A stretch of DNA of 53,216 bases from Fidelibacterota bacterium SCGC AAA003-L08 (GCA_000405805.1 ASPJ01000003.1:1-53216), one strand, 5' to 3'; counted from the first letter of the stretch, positions 36,644 to 45,525 are shown. Notes: generated by a model from the sequence alone, not told the origin. Program-made: numbers and translations.

Positions 36644-37354
36644 ATGTTCAAAGTATTTATTTCATCAATTTTAGTATTATCAATAGCTTTTTCTGGCACT
36701 TTAGTTGGAACAGTTAGCTTTGAAGGAAAAACAAAAAAACCTAGATCTATACCCATGGATGCTGATCCTGTATGTGGTGCGTCTCATGGTGAGAAAGTAA
36801 TGTCAGAAAGTTTTGTAGTTGATAAAGATAAGAACTTAAAAAATGTTTTAGTATGGGTTGAAGGTGTCAATTATAACAATGATGTTCCAAAAGAACCAGC
36901 TATAATAGATCAAAAAGGATGCGTATATGTACCGCATGTTCAAGGTATCTTAAAAGGCCAAAAAGTATTGATTAAGAATAGTGATGCAACACTCCATAAT
37001 ATTCATTCAATGGCTAAAATTAATAATCAATTTAATTTTGCAATGCCAAAAGTAGTAAAAGAAAAAGCAACTACATTTGATAAACTCGAAGAACCTTTTT
37101 ATATTAAATGCGATGTTCATCCCTGGATGAAAACATGGGTTAGTGTATTTGACCATCCGTTTTTTGCAACAACAGATGAAAACGGAAATTATCAAATAGA
37201 AAATATTCCCGCTGGAACATATACAGTTGTTGCTTGGCATGAAATGGACTCTAAATTCAAAGGATTTAAAGAAGCTAAAACAATAACTATAACTAAAGAT
37301 GAATCAAGCAATCTTTCCTTTAAAATGAAAAAAGGCGATAAACATAAAAAATAG
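36644..37354 (+). CDS. Exported plastocyanin-like cupredoxin with carboxypeptidase-regulatory-like end
   Basis: 236 residues with a signal peptide (about 1-17, VFISSILVLSIAFSG). The middle part has the type I copper pattern DATLHNIHS (His) and KCDVHPWMKTWV (Cys, His, Met) as in plastocyanins and in methylamine-utilisation-like proteins. The N-terminus has VGTVSFEGKTKKPRSIPMD and VCGASHG. The C-terminus has TTDENGNYQIENIPAGTYTV, a carboxypeptidase-regulatory-like strand set, followed by a Lys-rich tail. It probably transfers electrons or binds copper in the periplasm. It faces the oxidase operon across a divergent promoter and precedes the SCO fusion gene, which supports a link to copper respiration. 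Confidence 0.8.
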   Translation: MFKVFISSILVLSIAFSGTLVGTVSFEGKTKKPRSIPMDADPVCGASHGEKVMSESFVVDKDKNLKNVLVWVEGVNYNNDVPKEPAIIDQKGCVYVPHVQGILKGQKVLIKNSDATLHNIHSMAKINNQFNFAMPKVVKEKATTFDKLEEPFYIKCDVHPWMKTWVSVFDHPFFATTDENGNYQIENIPAGTYTVVAWHEMDSKFKGFKEAKTITITKDESSNLSFKMKKGDKHKK

Positions 37355-37375
37355 TTTTATATAATTATTTTGGAT

Positions 37376-37409
37376 AAGAAAGAGGGCTACTGCTCTCTTT
37401 CTTTTTTTA
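37376..37409 (+). terminator. Hairpin with T-tract between the cupredoxin and SCO genes
   Basis: Stem AAGAAAGAG (37376-37384) and CTCTTTCTT (37395-37403), 10-base loop, followed by a T tract to 37409. It ends four bases before the TTG start of the next gene at 37413, so it may be an attenuator or partial terminator. If full termination occurs, the SCO gene would lack an upstream promoter. Confidence 0.8.
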
Positions 37410-37412
37410 TAA

Positions 37413-38303
37413 TTGAAATCATTTTACTATATATTATTCATACTCACTATTTTAGCATCCTGCTCATCAGAAAAAGATGTGGCATCAAAAGCTTCTAAAT
37501 CAAACCAGGAATATGATGTTGTTGGCGTAGTATTAGATAAATTTTCTGATAGAAATGAATTATCTATACACCATGATGAAATCCCGGGATTTATGATGGC
37601 AATGACTATGAATTTCAAACTATCAAATAATCTCTATGCTGATAATTTCCAAATAGGAGATAGCATTCATTTTAAGTTATTTATAAAAGGCAATAATGTA
37701 TATTCTGATAATTTCAATATTATTGACAATGTAGATATATCACATTATGAAGTAGATGATTTTTGGATGGAAGATGATGAATATTCTCCATTAAGAGTTG
37801 GTGAGATATTTTCTGATGCTACATTTCTAGATTTTGAAAGTAATAAAATCAGTCTAAGTGATTTTGAAGATAATTTCATGTTAATAACTTTTATATTTAG
37901 TCGATGTCCTATCCCTAATATGTGTCCAGCATTAATTTACAAACAACGAGAGATTGCAACTAGATTTCAAGATAATGATAATCTTAAATTACTTACTATT
38001 AGTTTTGATCATTTATATGATACTCCTATTATATTAGAAAAAAAATATCGAATTCTTAAAGCAAACAATGATAATTGGATGTTTTTATCAAGCTATCAGC
38101 ATCTTAACGACTTATATATGCTTACTAAACAATCAACCTTCTCTTTTTGGGGAGTTGAAAAAAATGATATAGGGCATAATATGAGAACTGTATTGATTGG
38201 ACCAGGACTAAAATTTTTAAAATATTACGATGGGAATGAATGGACACCTAAAGGCGTTGAGGATGATATCCAAAATATGATGAAGATATATTCCTCTAAC
38301 TAA
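37413..38303 (+). CDS. CusF-like domain fused to SCO1/SenC copper chaperone, lipoprotein
   Basis: 296 residues. The start is TTG 37413, because a stop lies immediately upstream in frame and no later start keeps the signal peptide. No Shine-Dalgarno is visible before it. The lipobox is ILTILASC. Residues about 34-105 form a CusF-like domain with IHHDEIPGFMMAMTMNF, in which the His/Met pairs bind Cu(I). Residues about 130-296 are SCO1/SenC with FSRCPIPNMCPAL (the CxxxxxC copper Cys pair, spaced wider than the usual CxxxC) and the His ligand in IGHNMRTVLIGPG. SCO proteins load CuA of subunit II. The gene converges on the octahaem cytochrome gene, 5 bases away. Confidence 0.85.
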   Translation: MKSFYYILFILTILASCSSEKDVASKASKSNQEYDVVGVVLDKFSDRNELSIHHDEIPGFMMAMTMNFKLSNNLYADNFQIGDSIHFKLFIKGNNVYSDNFNIIDNVDISHYEVDDFWMEDDEYSPLRVGEIFSDATFLDFESNKISLSDFEDNFMLITFIFSRCPIPNMCPALIYKQREIATRFQDNDNLKLLTISFDHLYDTPIILEKKYRILKANNDNWMFLSSYQHLNDLYMLTKQSTFSFWGVEKNDIGHNMRTVLIGPGLKFLKYYDGNEWTPKGVEDDIQNMMKIYSSN

Positions 38304-38308
38304 AATTA

Positions 38309-41287
38309 TTACCAATCATCATCATCTTCTTCCTCTTCTTCATTGAAATTATATCCGTTTTCTTTAAAGTAATCCTTGACAATATTTGAAATATCAGTTT
38401 TCCCTTTAATTGAGAATAAGTAATCTCTTAAACCTTCAAGCATTATGTCTGGATTATCATTATTGCCAAGTTCTATTAATGATTTTCCATAAATTTCTTC
38501 CGCACCCGGGGAATCTAGTAAATCCGAAGTTGGTATATATGGTGCAGGCATTTTAGTGCCCGGCATTATCTTCTGAGGATCTCTCAACCATTCAACAACC
38601 CATTCAGATCTCAATCTTTCTTTACTCATTGCTAAGTTAGGCGCCCATGTTATAGCTCCTTGAAGAGGGAATGTATCACCATAAAAATGGCAATTATTGC
38701 ATGCTCCAAAGTCTGATGATGCAAGTTTTTTCCCGGCCTTATACTTAGAAGATTTTTTATCAACAGAATGTATAGACTCAAATATCAAATCTGTATTATC
38801 AATATCTTGAAAAGCTGCTATCAATGAATTTAAATCTTTGTCAGATAGATTGAATGTTGGCATTCTCACTTCTAAATTGGGACGAATTATTGTTGGATCA
38901 TCTAAGAAGTGATAGAGCCATTCTGAATGAACTTTATCTCCTTGAGTATTCAAATTAGGTGGAGCAAATTCAGGTAATTCCATTCTATCAGCAATTTGAC
39001 CACCCAAGTTTTCAATGATATGACATCCTTGGCAATTTAAATCTTTAATAATTCTATGACCTTCTAATGCTTCTTTAGATGTAAATCTATCAGCTATAAT
39101 ATCTGGAGATAATTGATCTTCTGAGAAAGATAATATAGCGGTTACGATAGCCTCAATTTCTTCATCTGTAAAATAAAAATTAGGCATTCTTAATTTATCT
39201 TCAGGATCAACAACCTTATCTCTATCAAAAATTCTTGGGTTTTTCAGCTTCTGCTCGAACCAAGCATAATTAGCATGGTCAATATCATGGATATAACCAA
39301 AATCTAATTTATCTATTGGTTTTGAACCTTCATAGGTAAGTTCTACACCAATAGGTTTAGAATCTTCATAACCGGGAATATCATGACATCCAGTACAACC
39401 ATAATATCTAATGCTTTTATCTGCAACATAATCAATTTTATCTGAATAATTCATTTGATTAAACTTATTTTCAGCATCAACCTCAGGATACATTTTATTC
39501 AACCAACCAAGGGCTATTGTATCTAATTCAGATTCGTTTAATCTAGGGGCATCTAATTCTTCAAATTCTTCATCTGTAAATGACATTAAATAAGCGGTAA
39601 TATCTTTTGCTTCTTCATTTGACAGCCTTAAGTTTGGCATTTTAGTATCAGGCCAATATGAGGTTGGATCTTTAATCCATTTATATACCCATTCGGAGGT
39701 TGTTTTAGACCCTAGATTAATCAGATTAGGACCTTGCTCTGATAATAATGTATATGAGTTATTTATATCTGGTAAATCAGATTTATCTGGAGTAATCACA
39801 TGGCATCCATTGCATCCAACTGCATTGAATAGTTTTTCTCCATTATTTTTATCACCAATATATTTTTTTGAATTGCCCTCTAACTTATTATTATCTTTAA
39901 ATAAATATTCTACCATTGTAAAAATCTCAGTATCTGTTCTCTTAATTGAGGCTGGATCAGAATTATTATCTTGCCCAAAAAATGAAGGCATCTTTGCATT
40001 ATGCCTAAAGCTTTTTGGGTCTTTAATCCACTTCATTGCCCACTCTTTGTCTGTTTTTGTACCAATCTTAGATAAATCTGGGCCTGGATCCTTTCTCTTT
40101 GCAAAATTCTGCATTAGATGGCAGCCATTACAACCATTTTTCTGGATAAGAGCTAAACCATGAGAAAGTTTATCAGCTCCATCAAGATAGGGTTTATTTG
40201 AATGACATTTAAAACATCCTGCCTGAGAATATTGTGCTGGGAGCATAGGTTTTAGCCAGTGATGCATTTTTTCCCAACCATAATCTTCTTCCCAATGTTT
40301 TTTCTGATCTAAATTTTGAGGCATATGTACTGCTGTTACAAAGGAAGTTCCTCTACTTCTTCCAGAATGGCAACCAGTACAACCATAATCTTCCATTGGA
40401 TGTGCAGAGCTGGAGGTAAGAAATAAATCTAATCTTGGATGAGTTGTAAATGGCTGTTTTGCATCTTGAAAATCTGGATTATCAATTCCTAAATGACAAC
40501 TAGTACACCTGTCTACCGTTTGAACTGTTGCAAAATTAACATCATATTTTATATCATTTACTACAATTTGATTTATTTTGTAATATGGATCCATAAAATC
40601 TATAATTGGTAAATCTCTTACAACATCAGCAATCTTATTAGAAGTAGACATCTCTGATCGATCTAATTTTTTTAACTTCTGATCAACTAAATTTAGCTTT
40701 TTAAGGAATTCATTCAGCTCATCTGAGGCTAACTTTGAAGGGGACTCAAGTTCTTTTATTTCAGCTTTAAGAGTTGATACATTTAATTCTTTTTCTTCTT
40801 TAATAAGCTTGAAACCATGCAATACTTGTAATGCATTATTATAATCTTCTTTATACTTATTATTATGAAATTCAGATTTATGGGAGTGAACTTCTTGATC
40901 TTCATATAAATATTTCAGTTCATCAATATCAGCCGTTTTACTGAGGTACTCCATATTTGCTTTATAATAATATCCCTCAGCTTGAATTAATCTTTCTTTA
41001 AGATTAGTTAAAAGGCCTGACTTAGAATCAAGCTCTAACTGAGCTTGCTCATATTTAAGTTCATATCCTTTTCTTTCACTCTCAACTAATTCTTTCTCTA
41101 TTTCTAATTTCTCTCTTTCTACTTGTACTGATAATTTCCTAAAATCTTTTTGATAATTTTTATATTCGTCATCATTATCATCAACAAACATCCAAATAAT
41201 ACTAAAGAGAAATAATATGCTTGATATTGCAAACCACTTATTAAGTAGTTTTATATCCCAATATCTTTCATCATTAAAATAATCCAA
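38309..41287 (-). CDS. Membrane-anchored octahaem cytochrome c with long coiled coil
   Basis: 992 residues from TTG 41287. One N-terminal membrane helix (about 16-33), then a long coiled coil (about 40-225, E/K/L rich), then the periplasmic cytochrome with eight CxxCH haem motifs between residues about 260 and 866: CTSCH, CTGCH, CFKCH, CNGCH, CNGCH, CTGCH, CQGCH and CNNCH. Repeated KMPNLRL/KMPAPYI-type Met segments are the likely axial ligands of cytochrome c domains. The chain ends in an acidic run, EEEEEDDDDW. It follows the cytochrome b genes by 12 bases and probably takes the place of cytochrome c1 in carrying electrons to the oxidase; no separate c1 is seen. Confidence 0.85.
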   Translation of the reverse strand: MDYFNDERYWDIKLLNKWFAISSILFLFSIIWMFVDDNDDEYKNYQKDFRKLSVQVEREKLEIEKELVESERKGYELKYEQAQLELDSKSGLLTNLKERLIQAEGYYYKANMEYLSKTADIDELKYLYEDQEVHSHKSEFHNNKYKEDYNNALQVLHGFKLIKEEKELNVSTLKAEIKELESPSKLASDELNEFLKKLNLVDQKLKKLDRSEMSTSNKIADVVRDLPIIDFMDPYYKINQIVVNDIKYDVNFATVQTVDRCTSCHLGIDNPDFQDAKQPFTTHPRLDLFLTSSSAHPMEDYGCTGCHSGRSRGTSFVTAVHMPQNLDQKKHWEEDYGWEKMHHWLKPMLPAQYSQAGCFKCHSNKPYLDGADKLSHGLALIQKNGCNGCHLMQNFAKRKDPGPDLSKIGTKTDKEWAMKWIKDPKSFRHNAKMPSFFGQDNNSDPASIKRTDTEIFTMVEYLFKDNNKLEGNSKKYIGDKNNGEKLFNAVGCNGCHVITPDKSDLPDINNSYTLLSEQGPNLINLGSKTTSEWVYKWIKDPTSYWPDTKMPNLRLSNEEAKDITAYLMSFTDEEFEELDAPRLNESELDTIALGWLNKMYPEVDAENKFNQMNYSDKIDYVADKSIRYYGCTGCHDIPGYEDSKPIGVELTYEGSKPIDKLDFGYIHDIDHANYAWFEQKLKNPRIFDRDKVVDPEDKLRMPNFYFTDEEIEAIVTAILSFSEDQLSPDIIADRFTSKEALEGHRIIKDLNCQGCHIIENLGGQIADRMELPEFAPPNLNTQGDKVHSEWLYHFLDDPTIIRPNLEVRMPTFNLSDKDLNSLIAAFQDIDNTDLIFESIHSVDKKSSKYKAGKKLASSDFGACNNCHFYGDTFPLQGAITWAPNLAMSKERLRSEWVVEWLRDPQKIMPGTKMPAPYIPTSDLLDSPGAEEIYGKSLIELGNNDNPDIMLEGLRDYLFSIKGKTDISNIVKDYFKENGYNFNEEEEEDDDDW

Positions 41288-41299
41288 ATTAAATACCTT

Positions 41300-42418
41300 C
41301 TATATATTGAAAAACCATTCAGGAATTGAGACTATGTATTTCAGATTAAATACCCATCTCAAATACATCTTAATTGGTAAAGCTAACATTGATAAGCCAA
41401 AAAACATTAATGTCCCATATCTTATTGAGCCATACTTTTCATACATTGATTTTAGAAGTGTCTTGGAAAGTGCTAGTGGAATAAATGCAAAATAAGCAAA
41501 TACAACTAAAAATCCAACAGCTTCTCTTAATAAAATATTTGAAGGAAGTGGTTTCTCTAAACCTATGACCCATATATACTCAGATAAATTAACATTATTT
41601 AAAGCAACTACCTTATGGGGATCCCAGAATTCAAATGGTCCAAAGAAATTCCAGTTTGGACCTCTAAAAAATGTGCCTACTATAATTAAATAAACCCATA
41701 AAACAAGCCAGCCATACATAAAGATAAAGTAACCTGCCCTTCTCTCTTTAAAAGAATAATACCCGTTACCTTTTGTATTAATATCCATATATGGAATGGC
41801 CATCATACCAATTATAATAAACATTGGAAAAACAATCCCCGCTATCCAAGGATCAAAATAAACTAGCATTTCCTGTAGCCCTAAAAAATACCAAGGAGCT
41901 TTCGAAGGATTTGGCGTAGAGGCTGGATTTGCGGGTTCTTCTAATGGAGCTGCTGCTAGAAGAGACCATACAATCAAAAAGACCATGAATAATAATAATG
42001 CAATAAATTCAATATATACTAAATCAGGCCAAACTAATACTTTATCATCTGGATCGTGATATTCATTTGGTTTTTTACCTTCAGCAAGCCTAGCATCATT
42101 TTCATAGGCCTGTTTCATCCCCCACCAGATATAAAAAAACATACTATAGATAAGGAGGACTATTGGAAAATTATCAGGCTTCATTAATATTTTACTGAAA
42201 TTAGGGTCAGTGTATCCCATTACCATGAAAATTGTAATTAATAATAATCCAACAAATCCACCTTTATTAGTCCATAGCTTATCTACTTTAAGCTTTCTGC
42301 TTAATTTATCAAACCAATCTGTAGGGGGAAATAAAATCGGTGTCAATACCGTTAACAATGTAAACGATATTGTTGGTGTTGTTAAAAAATCTATAAAGTC
42401 TTTTATTAACCCAAGCAT
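41300..42418 (-). CDS. Cytochrome b C-terminal half (subunit IV-like) of the quinol oxidase complex
   Basis: 372 residues, about eight membrane helices. PSKAPWYFLGLQEMLVYFDPW corresponds to the quinol-oxidation-site PEWY region of cytochrome b/subunit IV (here APWY, given in part as APWYFLGLQE). It lacks haem-binding His pairs, as expected for a split cytochrome b in which these sit in the N-terminal piece. It is longer than plant PetD, with extra N- and C-terminal helices. It lies 10 bases after the cytochrome b6-like gene and 12 bases before the octahaem cytochrome, so it belongs to the same Rieske/b complex. Confidence 0.85.
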   Translation of the reverse strand: MLGLIKDFIDFLTTPTISFTLLTVLTPILFPPTDWFDKLSRKLKVDKLWTNKGGFVGLLLITIFMVMGYTDPNFSKILMKPDNFPIVLLIYSMFFYIWWGMKQAYENDARLAEGKKPNEYHDPDDKVLVWPDLVYIEFIALLLFMVFLIVWSLLAAAPLEEPANPASTPNPSKAPWYFLGLQEMLVYFDPWIAGIVFPMFIIIGMMAIPYMDINTKGNGYYSFKERRAGYFIFMYGWLVLWVYLIIVGTFFRGPNWNFFGPFEFWDPHKVVALNNVNLSEYIWVIGLEKPLPSNILLREAVGFLVVFAYFAFIPLALSKTLLKSMYEKYGSIRYGTLMFFGLSMLALPIKMYLRWVFNLKYIVSIPEWFFNI

Positions 42419-42428
42419 TAATTATCCT

Positions 42429-43223
42429 TTAAAGTGGTCCTGATATACCACCATCTTTTCTTATTCTCCAAAAGTGTACTGCCATAAATATCATTGCAAT
42501 AAATGGGACAGCTATACAATGAAGAACATAAAATCGTAATAAAGTAGCTTCACCAACAAACCTACCTCCTAATAAAGCAAATCTTACATCTGAAGCAGAG
42601 TGCACTAAATTAATATCGCCTATAGCCAATAAAGATGCACCTGGACCTTCATGACCAATAAATGGATGAGCTCTAGCCATATTAGAACCTACTGTAACAG
42701 CCCAAATAGCTAATTGGTCCCATGGAAGTAAATAACCTGTAAAACTAAGAAACATTGTTAATGTCATTAATAAAACTCCAACTCCCCAGTTGAATTCTCG
42801 GGGAGGTTTATATGAACCTGTCATAAATACCCTTAGCATATGGAGCCATACAGTAAGTATCATTGCATGTGCACCCCACCTGTGGAGTTCCCTCATAATA
42901 CCTAAAGGGACCTGCTCTGCTAAATCAATAATATCTGTATAAGCGTACTCTACTGTAGGTCTATAATAAAACATTAATAGAATCCCAGTTATCGTCAAAA
43001 CAACAAATAAAAAGAAAGATAATCCACCCATGCACCATGTATAACCAATTTTAACAGCATGACGAGGAAGTCTTGCAGGATGCAAATGTAAAAATACATT
43101 TCCTAAAACAGCATACATCCGTTGACGTCTTGTTCTTGGTACTCCAGATCGGAAAATAGATTTCCAAACTTGGGATTCTGCTATAGTATTTAATAATGAT
43201 CTTTTCTTCTTATTATTGCTCAT
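42429..43223 (-). CDS. Cytochrome b6-like N-terminal subunit
   Basis: 264 residues, four membrane helices. Haem ligands are spaced as in cytochrome b6: LHRWGAHAMILTVWLHMLR (two His 14 apart) and LHCIAVPFIAMIFMAVH (two His with 14 residues between, the b6 spacing). GYLLPWDQLAIWAVTV and RIRKDGGISGPL are typical. The split into b6 and subunit IV pieces resembles b6f rather than bc1. An extra N-terminal basic segment of about 35 residues precedes the first helix. The Rieske gene ends 3 bases upstream. Confidence 0.92.
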   Translation of the reverse strand: MSNNKKKRSLLNTIAESQVWKSIFRSGVPRTRRQRMYAVLGNVFLHLHPARLPRHAVKIGYTWCMGGLSFFLFVVLTITGILLMFYYRPTVEYAYTDIIDLAEQVPLGIMRELHRWGAHAMILTVWLHMLRVFMTGSYKPPREFNWGVGVLLMTLTMFLSFTGYLLPWDQLAIWAVTVGSNMARAHPFIGHEGPGASLLAIGDINLVHSASDVRFALLGGRFVGEATLLRFYVLHCIAVPFIAMIFMAVHFWRIRKDGGISGPL

Positions 43224-43226
43224 TTA

Positions 43227-43775
43227 TTATACTTTCAGGAATGATTCTTCTCTTTCCCATTCTCCTTTTTCCTGTTTAAAAGATTTATTTTTATCTACAA
43301 TGACCTGACCATCAGATGCCAAGGAAATTTTATAACGTTCCAGTGGCCTTGGCGCAGGACCTTCAAAATTAATACCTGATATTCGAAATCCACTACCATG
43401 ACATGGACACTTAAATTTTCTTTCTGTAGACAACCAATTCGGGGTACATCCTAAGTGAGTACAAACAGTTGACAAGGCATACATTCCCTCATCATTTCTT
43501 ACTACCCAAATATTATATTGTTTTTTAAAACGCAAATCTACTTTGCCTTTTTCAAAATCACTTGGCTCTCCTATTTTAAAACTTTGAGGAGGCTCAAACA
43601 AAACATTTGGGAATAAAAATCTAATCATAGAAATAAAATAACCACCTGTTGCTGCAGCAAACGCTAGCCAGCCAATGCTCAACCAGCCAATGAAACTTTT
43701 TCTATCTATCTGGCCATTCTTGTCTTTATCCTTACCTATAGAAGCTTTAGGAATAAATTTATTATCTTTGTTCAA
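43227..43775 (-). CDS. Rieske 2Fe-2S protein
   Basis: 182 residues from TTG 43775. One membrane helix (about 27-50, FIGWLSIGWLAFAAATGGYF) follows a short basic N-terminus that may include a Tat-like lead but no clear RR pair. The cluster is bound by CTHLGC and CPCHGSGF, the canonical Rieske boxes 1 and 2. GPAPRPLERYKI follows. It transfers electrons from quinol towards the cytochrome c partner. It is followed by cytochrome b6 after 3 bases and preceded by the HEAT protein gene. Confidence 0.95.
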   Translation of the reverse strand: MNKDNKFIPKASIGKDKDKNGQIDRKSFIGWLSIGWLAFAAATGGYFISMIRFLFPNVLFEPPQSFKIGEPSDFEKGKVDLRFKKQYNIWVVRNDEGMYALSTVCTHLGCTPNWLSTERKFKCPCHGSGFRISGINFEGPAPRPLERYKISLASDGQVIVDKNKSFKQEKGEWEREESFLKV

Positions 43776-43786
43776 TTGTAATCTCT

Positions 43787-44761
43787 TTAATTATATATCT
43801 TGTCAATAGTTATTTTTGCAGCATTTCTAATATCAGGATTAGACTCTAAACTCGATGCTAAATAATTTAAATTTTCTTCAAAAATAGGGTCTTTAAGTTC
43901 TAAAGAAATTTGCACTGCGACTAATATTGTATTAATCATTTCTTCTTCGTTGATATTTTTGTAATTATAATAAAATTTTCTATCTAATAAATCATTTATG
44001 ATTGCTTTGCCAGAGTCATCACCCATTTTTGCAAGTGCAATTGCCGAATCCCATATTATATTTGGTTGTTCATGATTTAGCATCTTTTTTAATAATGGAA
44101 TAGAATTGATATCACTAATTTTACCTAATGCTATAACTGCAGTAAGTACTTCAATATCATCTACACAGCATGTAATCGTATTAATACCCGGACTCTCTTT
44201 ACAACAATTAGTAAAATTAATAATATTTGAAATTCTTTTTACTGCTGGTTTATATTGAATTTCACCTAAAGATTGTATGGTTGAAAGACGAATAGTTGAA
44301 GATTCAGAGGTAAGGCCATCTAATAAAATTTCTCCATAATAAGTATCTTTAGTTTTTCCCATCGCTATTGTTAAATATGATCTAAGGTTATATTTATCTT
44401 TATTATCTTCGCTTATAGATTTTTCATAATCAATCGAATTCTTATATGTATTAATGAGCATATCTTTTTCACGCTGTTCATCTGGGAAAGCTTTAGAATT
44501 CGAATTAGCAGATAATTCTACCCCCAATCTATAGGCAGCATGCCATCTCTTGCTATGTGAACCATCATTAATATCACTTATTAATTTTGTAAAATCATTA
44601 TCTTCCTCAGTAATAGATTTAAAACCAATAAAAAAGAGACTGCCTAGGACAGCAACCATCAACGGCAACAAAAAAAATGAGTAGAATCTTGCATATGCCG
44701 CAGAACTCATAGTTGCATCAGAAATAGAGTCGTTAATTTTGTTTTGTTGTTTTTGTTCCAA
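43787..44761 (-). CDS. Membrane-anchored HEAT-repeat protein of the quinol complex operon
   Basis: 324 residues from TTG 44761. A membrane helix at about 28-50 (FFLLPLMVAVLGSLFFIGF) is followed by HEAT/PBS-lyase-like repeats: TIRLSTIQSLGEIQYKPAVK, VLTAVIALGKISDINSIPLL and IWDSAIALAKMGDDSGKAII (each about 30 residues). One loop holds two Cys pairs (NCCKESPGINTITCC). HEAT repeats give protein docking surfaces. The gene is 11 bases from the Rieske gene, so the product may be an assembly or structural partner of this complex, with the soluble part in the periplasm if the helix is a signal anchor. No known subunit matches it. Confidence 0.65.
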   Translation of the reverse strand: MEQKQQNKINDSISDATMSSAAYARFYSFFLLPLMVAVLGSLFFIGFKSITEEDNDFTKLISDINDGSHSKRWHAAYRLGVELSANSNSKAFPDEQREKDMLINTYKNSIDYEKSISEDNKDKYNLRSYLTIAMGKTKDTYYGEILLDGLTSESSTIRLSTIQSLGEIQYKPAVKRISNIINFTNCCKESPGINTITCCVDDIEVLTAVIALGKISDINSIPLLKKMLNHEQPNIIWDSAIALAKMGDDSGKAIINDLLDRKFYYNYKNINEEEMINTILVAVQISLELKDPIFEENLNYLASSLESNPDIRNAAKITIDKIYN

Positions 44762-44838
44762 ATTATCTAATTATTTGTAATGTTTTAGGTCTTAAAATTT
44801 ACCGATAAATACTAACCTAATGGAAGAAAATAAATTGA

Positions 44839-44979
44839 CTATTTTTTTATTTTTTTTAATAAATGATCAACAATATTATTTAATTTACTTATCTCTTTTT
44901 CAAGCCTTACTATTTTCCCTAATGCAATAAATAGAAAAAGAAATATTAATAACCCTATGAAATAAATAATATTATTCAT
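44839..44979 (-). CDS. Tiny membrane protein (46 residues)
   Basis: ATG 44979 opens a 46-residue frame with one hydrophobic helix (IIYFIGLLIFLFLFIALG) and a charged coiled-coil-like tail (KIVRLEKEISKLNNIVDHLL). The start overlaps the stop of the 60-residue gene (8-base overlap), a good sign of real coupling. The topology resembles small subunits or haem exporter CcmD-like proteins, but no specific motif supports either. The next gene downstream encodes the HEAT protein. Confidence 0.5.
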   Translation of the reverse strand: MNNIIYFIGLLIFLFLFIALGKIVRLEKEISKLNNIVDHLLKKIKK

Positions 44980-45154
44980 CTAATTTATTCTTATCCTTCT
45001 TTTTGCCTTCTTCCTTTTTTAAATCATATCCTAACAACAATGGAAAAAGAAATAATATACTAACTGAAACTATTAATCCTATAATGACTGTTCCAATATT
45101 TTCATTCAACCAAGCATATGTCAACCAATCAAATATTAAACTCTCATTATTCAT
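44972..45154 (-). CDS. Small membrane protein (60 residues)
   Basis: MNNESLIFDWLTYAWLNENI leads into one long helix (GTVIIGLIVSVSILFLFPLLLG) and then a Lys/Glu-rich tail (KKEEGKKKDKNKLDE), so the tail should be cytoplasmic. The start shares one base with the stop of the upstream 121-residue gene (TAATG), and its end overlaps the 46-residue gene by 8 bases. No family is recognised. The coupling on both sides supports translation. Confidence 0.5.
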   Translation of the reverse strand: MNNESLIFDWLTYAWLNENIGTVIIGLIVSVSILFLFPLLLGYDLKKEEGKKKDKNKLDE

Positions 45155-45519
45155 TAAAAATCCTTGTTTTCAGAAAACCATTTTAAAAACATTTCTTCAT
45201 ATTTAAGCATCAATTTAAGACTAGAATTAACTATATTCAATTGTTCTATTTTATTTTTATTAGAGTATACTTGAATTACTTTTTTTTGCTTATTAATTAA
45301 ATTGATTAATAATTGATATTCAATTTTATTGAGGTTGTATAATTTTGATTTATCTGATTTTTCATCAGAAAAAAAATCAGAAGGAATTAAACTTAACTGG
45401 ATTTTTAAACTACCATCATTATTGTATTGATTTTCATAATGTTTCACACTGTATTCATCTTTGTTAGACTTATAGATATCAAGATAGAGTCTAGGATGAT
45501 TTTGAATTTTTGACTTCAA
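45154..45519 (-). CDS. Hypothetical protein (121 residues)
   Basis: A TTG at 45519 begins the frame. There is no signal peptide or membrane helix. It is lysine-, asparagine- and serine-rich; the second half (KIEYQLLINLINKQKKVI, NIVNSSLKLMLKYEEMFLKW) is predicted helical. No domain is recognised. Its stop is coupled to the 60-residue membrane protein (TAATG), and it lies 6 bases downstream of a possible 29-residue membrane peptide. It might be a cytoplasmic regulator or assembly factor of the quinol complex, but this is inference from position. Confidence 0.45.
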   Translation of the reverse strand: MKSKIQNHPRLYLDIYKSNKDEYSVKHYENQYNNDGSLKIQLSLIPSDFFSDEKSDKSKLYNLNKIEYQLLINLINKQKKVIQVYSNKNKIEQLNIVNSSLKLMLKYEEMFLKWFSENKDF

Positions 45520-45525
45520 AATAAT

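Noticed and set aside
39810..40163. Plus-strand 117-residue ORF
   Set aside because: It lies wholly inside the octahaem cytochrome gene, antisense to CxxCH-containing sequence, with no ribosome binding site.
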